64,000 bases of DNA from SAR202 cluster bacterium. Its GTDB lineage: Bacteria > Chloroflexota > Dehalococcoidia > Lucifugimonadales > UBA3495. A program made the position numbers and the translations under genes. The stretch spans positions 62,001 to 126,000 of the forward strand of contig JABMNL010000040.1 of assembly GCA_013204585.1 (NCBI GenBank), written 5' to 3'. Numbering within the stretch: position 1 is the first letter of the stretch; every line of letters starts with the position of its first letter. The notes below the pieces were generated by a model. The model had not been told where the DNA came from, did no database searches, and saw only the letters and a list, made by a program, of their open reading frames with translations. This document shows positions 58,002 to 64,000 of the stretch, in pieces.

Positions 58002-59639
58002 TTAAATATCCTCGCCCGCTGCGTCTTCTTCCGGCTCAGACCCTGGGCTGCGCAACACATGACCGCCTTGCTCTAGCGGTACTTCCTTCAAGAAGGCGGT
58101 CACTGCTGCCAGCGCAATTAGCGTGCCCACCAGTCCAATCATAAAGACTTCGGTAATGGCACCAGAAAGAGCGGAGCGGACGGCATCCAATAATTGCACC
58201 GCCAGCGCGGCGCCTTCCGGCCCCATTTGACTGAACGCATTATTCACCGCACCGAGGGTATCCGGGTTCACAAGGGCCTGAGGGTTCTGCCCTAATACGT
58301 CCAATTGACCCGGTGGCAGGGCATCTTTCACTGCTGTAGGGACTGATTCTGCGAATGTGGCGGTGAAACGATTGGCCATAATGGACCCGAGTACCGCCAG
58401 CCCCATGGTGCCGCCAACCGACCGTATGAACTGGGTTGTGGACGTGGCAACGCCCATGAACTTGAAATCGACGGCGTTCTGGACGGCGATGGTAAACAGC
58501 GGGAATGTGCTACCCAGGCCCACCCCAAGCAGGACAATGGAAAAGACCGCGCTGCCATAACCGGTATCCGGAGTCATTTGGGTGAGCAGGAACATACCGG
58601 CCACCATAATGACCAACCCGATAACACTCTGGATGTGGTAGTGGCCGCCAAGGCGTGACAGCGCCTGACCGGAAACGGCCGCGCCAAAGACGACGCCTAG
58701 CATCATCGGAGTCAGGAAAGTTCCGCTGTTGGTTGCCGACGCGCCCAGCACGCCCTGGAAGAATAGCGGCACAAAGATGATCGTGCCGAACATGGCAAAT
58801 CCAGTGAAGAAAATGGCAACCATGGAGACGCTGACTATGCGGTTGCGGAAGATGGACAGCGGGATAATCGGTTCGGGCACACGGGATTCGACGGCGATAA
58901 ATATGACCGTCATTACCATCGAAAATATGATAAAGCCGATAACCTGCACTGACATCCAGGGGTACTGCGAACCACCCCAAGATAGGGCAAGGAGCAACGG
59001 CACAACCGAGAGCACGAGCAACATCATCCCCAGGTAATCGATTTGATGGGTCTGATCAGAAGACCGCACGTGGGGGAAGAATCGGATAAATAAGAAGACC
59101 ACCGGGATGCCCAATGGCAGGTTGATGTAGAAGACCCAATGCCAAGAAAGTGTGTCGGTTACGAACCCGCCGAGCGCTGGCCCGATGATGGATGATAGGC
59201 CAAACACGCCGGACAAAATACCTTGGTATTTCCCCCGCTCGGTAGGCGGAAAGAGGTCTCCGATGGAAACGAGGGCAATGGACATCATCACCCCGCCGCC
59301 GATTCCTTGGACGCCACGGAGGACGATGAGCTGGGTCATGGTCTGGCTTAGCCCTGAAAGCGCAGAGCCAATCAGGAAGATGATGATTCCCACGGTGAGA
59401 AACCACTTGCGGCCATATATATCAGAGAGGCGGCCCACAATGGGAACCACAGTGGTCGATGCCAGCAGGTACGCGGTGGTGACCCAGGTATAGCGGTCGA
59501 AACCATAAAGGTCGGCGATGATTCGTGGCATCGCCGTGGCGACAATGGTCTGATCCAACGACGCCAGAAACATGGCCAGCATGACGCCGCCGAAGGTGAG
59601 CATAATTTGTCGGCGAGTAAGTATCTCCCACGGGGCCAT
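58002..59639 (-). CDS. DHA2-family (EmrB/QacA-like) drug exporter
   Basis: A 545-residue, 14-helix MFS antiporter. FLASLDQTIVATAMPRI is the DHA2 helix 1 motif, GRLSDIYGRKWFL the helix 2-3 loop, GVQGIGGGVMMS and VFGLSSIIGPALGGFV the antiporter motif. A long extracytoplasmic loop precedes the last helix. ATG 59637-59639 is preferred because AAGGTGAG lies just upstream; the frame is open for 10 more codons. It is likely to export hydrophobic or cationic compounds by proton exchange. Confidence 0.92.
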   Translation of the reverse strand: MAPWEILTRRQIMLTFGGVMLAMFLASLDQTIVATAMPRIIADLYGFDRYTWVTTAYLLASTTVVPIVGRLSDIYGRKWFLTVGIIIFLIGSALSGLSQTMTQLIVLRGVQGIGGGVMMSIALVSIGDLFPPTERGKYQGILSGVFGLSSIIGPALGGFVTDTLSWHWVFYINLPLGIPVVFLFIRFFPHVRSSDQTHQIDYLGMMLLVLSVVPLLLALSWGGSQYPWMSVQVIGFIIFSMVMTVIFIAVESRVPEPIIPLSIFRNRIVSVSMVAIFFTGFAMFGTIIFVPLFFQGVLGASATNSGTFLTPMMLGVVFGAAVSGQALSRLGGHYHIQSVIGLVIMVAGMFLLTQMTPDTGYGSAVFSIVLLGVGLGSTFPLFTIAVQNAVDFKFMGVATSTTQFIRSVGGTMGLAVLGSIMANRFTATFAESVPTAVKDALPPGQLDVLGQNPQALVNPDTLGAVNNAFSQMGPEGAALAVQLLDAVRSALSGAITEVFMIGLVGTLIALAAVTAFLKEVPLEQGGHVLRSPGSEPEEDAAGEDI

Positions 59640-59665
59640 TGACTCACCTTCTCGGTTAACAGGCG

Positions 59666-59887
59666 TCAAGCTGCATTCCGCACAACCACCCGAAAACGGC
59701 GCATGGCACAGGTAGCCCGAAGCTCGGTGAAACTCACAATTTGGGCAGTCCCAATTTCCGCAACTCCCTCAATCGCAGCACCAACCCCAGGAAGGGCACT
59801 CGTGTATCTGCTGCCGAGTGGCTCATCGTCCTCGGAGTACAGGTACCACTGGGTTGTCGGTAGGCAAGTTTCTGACTGGTCGTTCAA
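59666..59887 (-). CDS. Small open reading frame upstream of the DHA2 exporter
   Basis: 73 residues from TTG 59885-59887, reading LPTTQWYLYSEDDEPLGSRY and then a strand-rich tail with a basic end. The composition looks protein-like, and it ends 26 bp before the exporter start. There is no ribosome binding site at the TTG and no recognised family, so this is a weak call; it could be a leader peptide or a remnant. Confidence 0.3.
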   Translation of the reverse strand: MNDQSETCLPTTQWYLYSEDDEPLGSRYTSALPGVGAAIEGVAEIGTAQIVSFTELRATCAMRRFRVVVRNAA

Positions 59888-59915
59888 ATTATTCTGATGA
59901 AAAAGAACTGAAGAA

Positions 59916-59990
59916 TGGCTCCCCGAGTAGGATTCGAACCTACGACCTATCGGTTAACAGCCGACCGCTCTACCGCTGAGCTATCGGGGA
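59916..59990 (-). tRNA. tRNA-Asn (anticodon GTT)
   Basis: Minus strand: acceptor TCCCCGA pairs with TCGGGGA, D-arm GCTCAGCGGTAGAGC, anticodon stem GTCGG/CCGAT with loop CTGTTAA (anticodon GTT), T-arm GTAGG-TTCGAAT-CCTAC, discriminator G and encoded CCA (59916-59918). Confidence 0.96.
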
Positions 59991-60315
59991 ACGCTGAAAA
60001 AGAGGGTTGATGCCGTGGTTATTAGCCTTAAAGATTGTAGCACCTGGAAATTGTTCGCTCAAGACGGATTCAGTCGCAGGGAACTTTTCGTCCTACCCAG
60101 TCTAGAGTGGTGGACGTTTATCAAAACTCAAGATGGCTGCCCCTTAGGTAACTTCACTTTGCTCTGGCATTGCCAACTGACAGGAAATCGTGACACCAAT
60201 GCGCATTGCCGATTTCCTATCACTCCCTAAATCCAACCCACAAATATCTGCGTATTAATTAATGGAGAGTGGGGAAGTTCGGTTCATCCTCCTAAGACAT
60301 TCCCTCCTCCCCGTC

Positions 60316-60383
60316 CGAGGGCACCTTTCCCCCAATGGTGCCCTTGCGCTAGGGCCTTGGTGGGTATTCCCCACCAAGGCCCT
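60316..60383. other. Two adjacent strong hairpins
   Basis: Hairpin 1: AGGGCACC with GGTGCCCT (60318-60325/60337-60344), extended by a G-T and a C-G pair. Hairpin 2: AGGGCCTTGGTGGG with CCCACCAAGGCCCT (60351-60364/60370-60383), 14 perfect pairs around a 5-base loop. Neither has a T-tract, so a small structured RNA or a boundary element is possible. Confidence 0.45.
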
Positions 60384-60403
60384 TAGTTGATTTCAATTTG
60401 GTA

Positions 60404-60438
60404 TCAAAAAAGGAGCCTTCCCTTGCGGGAAGGCCCCT
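60404..60438 (-). terminator. Rho-independent terminator of hsp20
   Basis: Minus strand: GGGGCCTTCCC-GCAA-GGGAAGGCTCC followed by T7. It lies 28 bp after the hsp20 stop. Confidence 0.88.
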
Positions 60439-60465
60439 GATAGTAGCCCCTGCCCAACTAGCCGG

Positions 60466-60942
60466 TTACTTACCTTCTGGGAGAGCCGTACCTGCCGAAA
60501 CCTTCAGGCGCTTAGCTTTCTTGGCCTCGGCCACCGGCAGAGTGATGGTTAAGACTCCGTTCTCGTAACGGGGCTCGACCTTGTCGGTGTCTACGTGCTC
60601 GGACAGACGCAGCGACCGATGGAACGACCCAACCCGGCGCTCTCGAACCACGTACTCGCCATCTTTCCGCTCTTCTTCTGAATGAGTTTCGGCCTTGATG
60701 GTCAACACCCCGTCTTCAATGGTGACATCAATGTCGTCCGGATTAATGCCGGGCAGACTGGCTTGAATGGTCACCTTGTCCTCGTCCTTAACGATGTCCA
60801 GAGGAATAGACCAGTCTCGCTTTTCGCCCTCATCTAGGTATCCATTGCCATCAAAAAATGCCGGGAATCCAACCAATCGCCGGTTGGCCAGACGGTGCGC
60901 GCGCCTGATTTCATATAGTGGGTCCCAACGAGTTAATACCAT
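60466..60942 (-). CDS. hsp20: Small heat shock protein, HSP20 family
   Basis: A 158-residue alpha-crystallin-type holdase. After a basic N-terminal arm (RRAHRLANRRLVGF) the crystallin core shows IQASLPGINPDDIDVTIEDG, a charged L57-like loop (HSEEERKDGEYV) and RYENGVLTITLPVAEAKK, ending in a short tail. It prevents aggregation of unfolded proteins and forms oligomers. The start ATG 60940-60942 follows AGGAGGAGA. It diverges from the dnaJ-like/hspR/clpC run across a region with candidate HspR operators. Confidence 0.94.
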   Translation of the reverse strand: MVLTRWDPLYEIRRAHRLANRRLVGFPAFFDGNGYLDEGEKRDWSIPLDIVKDEDKVTIQASLPGINPDDIDVTIEDGVLTIKAETHSEEERKDGEYVVRERRVGSFHRSLRLSEHVDTDKVEPRYENGVLTITLPVAEAKKAKRLKVSAGTALPEGK

Positions 60943-61017
60943 TTCAGTCTCCTCCTGATTCTTGGGTACTATTAGTCTCGGAAATGGTTTATCTCAGTCC
61001 ATTTCTGACAACATTAA

Positions 61018-61046
61018 TCTTAATTAGTTGAGTGTTAACTGTCAAG
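61018..61046 (-). promoter_or_regulatory. Promoter for hsp20
   Basis: Minus strand: perfect -35 TTGACA (61041-61046), 17-bp spacer, weak -10 TAAAGA (61018-61023). The spacer contains ACTCAA, half of a HAIR-like palindrome. Confidence 0.5.
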
Positions 61047-61047
61047 T
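61028..61047. promoter_or_regulatory. HAIR-like operator 1 (candidate HspR site)
   Basis: GTTGAGTGTTAACTGTCAAG contains TTGA-N10-TCAA. The HspR HAIR consensus is CTTGAGT-N7-ACTCAAG, i.e. TTGA-N11-TCAA, so this is an imperfect match one base short. It overlaps the hsp20 -35 element. Confidence 0.45.
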
Positions 61048-61075
61048 TAACTGTTATAAATCATTTATATTCCAT

Positions 61076-61092
61076 TGACAATTAGTCTCAAT
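61076..61092. promoter_or_regulatory. HAIR-like operator 2 (candidate HspR site)
   Basis: TTGACAATTAGTCTCAA contains TTGA-N9-TCAA, overlapping the -35 element and spacer of the dnaJ-like operon promoter. The match to HAIR is degenerate. Confidence 0.4.
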
Positions 61093-61104
61093 TAACCTAT
61101 TATT
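61076..61104 (+). promoter_or_regulatory. Promoter for the dnaJ-like/hspR/clpC operon
   Basis: Perfect -35 TTGACA (61076-61081), 17-bp spacer, -10 TATTAT (61099-61104). The leader would be about 40 bases. Confidence 0.7.
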
Positions 61105-61149
61105 TTACTTGGTAAATCAACACCGAAACGATGAGATTCAGACGTATTA

Positions 61150-62064
61150 ATGGCTGACTATTACGACATATTAGGAACGTCCAGGGATGCATCGGAAAAA
61201 GAAATCCGTTCTGCTTTCCGCCGCTTGGCCCGCAAACATCACCCAGATGTAAACGACAATGACCCAGCGTCGGAGTCGAAATTCAAAGAAATCAACGAGG
61301 CCTACACCGTCCTCGGCAACAAAGACTCACGGCGCAAATACGACCGCTACGGGGATAACTGGAAACACGCCGACCAGTACGAGCAGGCAGGTCACGGCGG
61401 CGGGTTCTCCTACTCAACTATGGGAGACGGAAGGGGTAGCCGAGGCAGCATCTTCGACCAATTCTTCGGTGGTATGGGCGGTCAAGAAATCCGCCAACCA
61501 CCCGCCGAGTACAAGGTCAACATCACCCTGGAAGAAGCGTTCAGCGGGGCCGCCCGCCGCCTCCAGATGCAAGATGGACGCCGGCTTGAGGTCAAGATTC
61601 CGCCCGGCGTGGATACCGGTTCCAAGGTGCACATTTCAGCCGACCGCAGCCACGGTGGCGATTTCTACTTGGTTGTAACGGTAGCCGACCACTCCAAGTT
61701 CCGGCGTAAGGGCAAAGACCTTTTCGTGGATGTTGAAACGCCCTTGGACGACGCGGTCCTGGGTGGCGAGTTAACCGTGCCCACCCTTACCGGAAAGTTG
61801 GCGCTGACCCTTCCCACCGGGACTCAGAACGGGCGGCGTTTCCGGCTGGCGGGACAGGGCATGCCAGCCATGAACAATTCGGCCAACAATCCACGGAGCG
61901 ACGTCGACCACCGCGGCGACCTATTTGCCACAGTGAAGGTGAAGCTTCCCACTGGTTACACGGAGGAAGAGGTCCAGGCGTTCGAACAAATGCGGGCCAA
62001 GCGCATCGGAAAACCGGTGTCTGAGGAAAGCGAATCTGACGATGGCGAGGCCAGCAAGGAGTAA
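61150..62064 (+). CDS. DnaJ/CbpA-type J-domain co-chaperone
   Basis: A 304-residue type II J-protein: J domain (1-66, HPD at 31-33), a Gly/Phe/Ser-rich linker (about 75-115), then the two-part substrate-binding C-terminal region (YKVNITLEEAFSG, PTLTGKLALTLPTGTQNG). The zinc-finger region of the dnaJ at 4.3 kb is absent. It recruits DnaK to stress-damaged clients. The C-terminal tail is acidic. It is the first gene of an operon with hspR and clpC-like genes, and hspR starts 2 bp after its stop. Confidence 0.93.
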   Translation: MADYYDILGTSRDASEKEIRSAFRRLARKHHPDVNDNDPASESKFKEINEAYTVLGNKDSRRKYDRYGDNWKHADQYEQAGHGGGFSYSTMGDGRGSRGSIFDQFFGGMGGQEIRQPPAEYKVNITLEEAFSGAARRLQMQDGRRLEVKIPPGVDTGSKVHISADRSHGGDFYLVVTVADHSKFRRKGKDLFVDVETPLDDAVLGGELTVPTLTGKLALTLPTGTQNGRRFRLAGQGMPAMNNSANNPRSDVDHRGDLFATVKVKLPTGYTEEEVQAFEQMRAKRIGKPVSEESESDDGEASKE

Positions 62065-62066
62065 CC

Positions 62067-62432
62067 ATGAGTACTGAAAACCAATTTCAAGACCAGCCTT
62101 GTTTCGTAATCAGCGTTGCCGCCCGCATCGTCGGAGTACACGCCCAGACCCTGCGTCATTACGAGCGTGTAGGACTAATTTGGCCGTCCCGGACCGTCGG
62201 CCGCCAGCGGCTCTATTCCATGGCCGACATCGACCGCCTGCGCCGTCTCAAGACGCTAACTGAGGATATGGGACTTAATCTCGCCGGGGCCGAGGTCGCG
62301 TTAAAACTGATGAACCGCATCGAAGAATTGGAAGCGGAAGTGAAGCAATTGACCAATGCGGTCAATATCTTGCAAAGGCAGGAACTGCGCCAGGGACAGG
62401 GCGCGACCGGCGAGCGCCGAAGCGGAGCCTAA
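62067..62432 (+). CDS. hspR: MerR-family heat-shock repressor HspR
   Basis: A 121-residue MerR-type regulator: winged-helix DNA-binding domain (CFVISVAARIVGVHAQTLRH, YERVGLIWPSR, GRQRLYSMADIDRL) followed by a dimerisation coiled coil (about 75-110). The HspR group has this short form with no ligand domain. HspR represses chaperone genes through HAIR elements with DnaK as co-repressor. It lies between the dnaJ-like and clpC-like genes, so it is probably autoregulated from the operon promoter and also controls divergent hsp20. Confidence 0.93.
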   Translation: MSTENQFQDQPCFVISVAARIVGVHAQTLRHYERVGLIWPSRTVGRQRLYSMADIDRLRRLKTLTEDMGLNLAGAEVALKLMNRIEELEAEVKQLTNAVNILQRQELRQGQGATGERRSGA

Positions 62433-62500
62433 GCCCGTTAGCAAAATTGGAAGCCATGCCATTAAAGCCCAGTGAACTCAAAACCCGGCGAACCCAAAGC

Positions 62501-62536
62501 CCAGCTAACCATTAATTTCCAGCTAACCATTAATTT
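62501..62536. repeat. 18-bp tandem duplication before the clpC-like gene
   Basis: CCAGCTAACCATTAATTT occurs twice without a gap (62501-62518 and 62519-62536), ending 14 bp ahead of the AGGAG of the next gene. Two further GAAC/CCCAG-like fragments before it look like older copies. Confidence 0.93.
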
Positions 62537-62563
62537 AATGAGGCTGACCCAGGAGAAAACATC

Positions 62564-64000
62564 ATGGTATTAAGACCAGACCAATTCACCGAACAAGCAC
62601 AAGAAGTTTTACACAACTCCCAAGACCTGGTGCGCCGCTATAGCCACAGCCAGTGGGACGTTGAACACATATTGCTGGCCCTGTTCGAATTGGACCATGG
62701 GATACCAGGCGAGATACTCGCCGAGATTGGCGTCTCATTGGACGCCGTGAATGCGGAGTTGGATCGCGCTTTGGATAAATCACCCAAAGTGGCCAACAAC
62801 GCGACTCAAATCTATCCCACTCCCAGAGCCTCCCGACTGTTAGAGGACGCCAAAAATGAAGCCAACCGACTGAAAGACGACTACATCGGCGCCGAGCACC
62901 TGTTCATCGCCGCTGTCATGGAGTCCCGAGGCGATGCGTCCGATATATTAAAGGAGCACGGTATCGACCAAGAAAAGGTCTATCAGGCATTGATGAAAAT
63001 CCGGGGCAGTCACCGGGTGGACGACCCACGGGCCGAGAGTCACTACCGGTCGTTGGATAAATACAGCATCGACCTAACCCAGCTAGCCCGTCAGGGGAAG
63101 CTGGACCCGGTGGTGGGACGAGACGAAGAAATCCGTCAGGTGATGCAAACTCTAACCCGGCGCAAGAAGAACAACCCCGTAATCATTGGTGAGGCTGGCG
63201 TTGGCAAGACGGCCATCGTCGAAGGACTCGCCGCCCGCATCGTAGCGGGAGACGTGACCGATGCCCTCAAAGGCCGCCGCGTGCTGGCCCTAGACATGGG
63301 GGCCTTGGTGGCGGGATCAAAGTTTAGGGGCGAGTTCGAAGAACGGCTAAAGTCCGTCATGGATGAGGTTAAGCAAGCGCACCGAGAAGTGATTCTGTTC
63401 ATCGACGAGATTCATACAGTGGTGGGCGCAGGCGCAGCTGAGGGTAGCATCGACGCCAGCAACCTACTTAAGCCCGCCCTGGCCAGAGGCGAGCTACAGT
63501 GCGTGGGAGCAACCACCCTGGACGAGTACCGCAAATACATCGAGAAAGACACCGCGTTGGAGCGTCGTTTCCAGCCCGTGATGATTGAAGAGCCAACCGT
63601 AGAAGAAACGGTGGAGATTCTGCGCATCCTGCGGCCCCGGTACGAAGCCCATCACAAAGTGGAAATCAACGACGCCGCCCTGGTGGCGGCAGCCCGACTT
63701 AGCGACCGTTATGTGACCGGTCGTCAGCTACCTGACAAGGCGGTGGACTTCATCGACGAGGCGGCCAGTAAGCTGCGCATCGACGCGGAAAGCCTGCCTG
63801 CCGACGTCAAAAATAAGGAAGAGCGCATCACGCAGTTGCTCGACCAAGAAGAGGCCGCTGCCCAGCGCACCGAATACGAACGCGCTGCCGAAATTCGGGT
63901 CGAGCGTCTACGCCTACAAGAGGAATACGAATCGGAGCGGCAAGGCTTGCTCCGAGAACGCGATGTGGAAATGGTGGTCGACGAAAAGGACATCGCCGAA
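62564..64000 (+). CDS. ClpC-like AAA+ unfoldase, 3' part cut off by window edge
   Basis: 479 codons to the window end. There are two Clp N-repeats (about 1-145: [25 protein letters not shown]), then nucleotide-binding domain 1 with Walker [10 protein letters not shown], Walker [11 protein letters not shown], and the arginine finger region LERRFQPV. The middle region after NBD1 is short ([20 protein letters not shown]) and leads straight to VVDEKDIAE. This UVR-like short linker is typical of ClpC; ClpB has a long coiled coil here. NBD2 is outside the window. ATG 62564 follows AGGAG with ideal spacing. HspR control is inferred from the operon. Confidence 0.9.
   Translation, partial: MVLRPDQFTEQAQEVLHNSQDLVRRYSHSQWDVEHILLALFELDHGIPGEILAEIGVSLDAVNAELDRALDKSPKVANNATQIYPTPRASRLLEDAKNEANRLKDDYIGAEHLFIAAVMESRGDASDILKEHGIDQEKVYQALMKIRGSHRVDDPRAESHYRSLDKYSIDLTQLARQGKLDPVVGRDEEIRQVMQTLTRRKKNNPVIIGEAGVGKTAIVEGLAARIVAGDVTDALKGRRVLALDMGALVAGSKFRGEFEERLKSVMDEVKQAHREVILFIDEIHTVVGAGAAEGSIDASNLLKPALARGELQCVGATTLDEYRKYIEKDTALERRFQPVMIEEPTVEETVEILRILRPRYEAHHKVEINDAALVAAARLSDRYVTGRQLPDKAVDFIDEAASKLRIDAESLPADVKNKEERITQLLDQEEAAAQRTEYERAAEIRVERLRLQEEYESERQGLLRERDVEMVVDEKDIAE

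Larger units (their letters stand above)
59991..60465. other. 475-bp region between tRNA-Asn and hsp20, no gene; hairpin-rich
   Basis: A 71-codon plus-strand frame near 60015-60230 has no recognisable content. The right half contains two perfect or near-perfect hairpins and the hsp20 terminator. Nothing else is seen. Confidence 0.6.

Noticed and set aside
60015-60230. 71-codon plus-strand frame after tRNA-Asn
   Set aside because: No ribosome binding site and no protein-like pattern; the region is better described by hairpins and unique spacer.
60943-61149. CIRCE element (HrcA site) in the heat-shock region
   Set aside because: No TTAGCACTC-N9-GAGTGCTAA match; the HAIR-like elements with an adjacent hspR gene are the better explanation.

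Overview
The window reads as one continuous, gene-dense bacterial chromosome segment, moderately GC-rich by eye, with many TTG and GTG starts. No rRNA is present, so taxonomy is inference. The mix is an HspR/HSP20/DnaJ/ClpC heat-shock cluster, an inositol-phosphate synthase plus phosphatidylinositol-type lipid genes, two luciferase-like flavin oxidoreductases, five MFS carriers, an anaerobic-type cobalamin gene run and an rny-ymdB pair. It fits a Chloroflexota lineage (SAR202/Dehalococcoidia-like) best; an actinobacterium-like relative is the main alternative.

Layout. 0-4 kb, minus strand: rny, ymdB, a PHP phosphoesterase and a truncated plsY. 4-8.5 kb, plus: dnaJ with promoter and terminator, prmA, then an atypical protein kinase beside a PP2C phosphatase. 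8.6-13.1 kb, plus: inositol-phosphate synthase, PimA-like glycosyltransferase and CDP-alcohol phosphatidyltransferase (a phosphatidylinositol lipid route), ribH and an LLM oxidoreductase. 13.1-13.8 kb: an antitoxin-like protein with a PD-(D/E)XK nuclease-like partner. 13.9-20.8 kb: MFS carrier, a lipoprotein fusing a collagen-like stalk to a trypsin-like protease, a MoxR/DUF58/DUF4129 trio and a sugar nucleotidyltransferase. 20.9-22.4 kb: a small accessory patch (HicAB, HNH nuclease, a broken gene) ending at tRNA-Gln. 22.5-29.4 kb: nitrilase-family hydrolase, MMPL/RND transporter, ruvX and an enlarged alaS. 29.6-38.6 kb, plus: a small SWIM zinc-finger protein, hemA and cbiC-X-D-T-L-F-G-H, which link tetrapyrrole entry to corrin ring building. 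38.9-42.2 kb: a single-domain response regulator and a CHASE/PAS/PAS histidine kinase with a FixL-like PAS. 42.4-55.4 kb: a metabolic and transport region (MFS carriers, alpha/beta hydrolase, SDR, formate dehydrogenase, proline-catabolism dehydrogenase, EthD-like/MBL/cupin trio, LLM oxidoreductase) dotted with palindromic repeats. 55.5-60 kb: yajQ-like, Fic, a DHA2 drug exporter and tRNA-Asn. 60.4-64 kb: hsp20 diverging from a dnaJ-like gene, hspR and a truncated clpC-like gene.

The non-coding DNA is informative. Several near-consensus sigma-70 promoters with exact 17-bp spacers can be read (rny, dnaJ, ino1, alaS, the SWIM gene, hemA, fic, both sides of the heat-shock intergenic region). Many leaders carry short, very young-looking tandem duplications (8, 10, 12, 13 and 18 bp units). 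A dispersed palindromic repeat occurs between genes and also inside alaS. I see no CRISPR array, prophage, intact transposase or replication origin.
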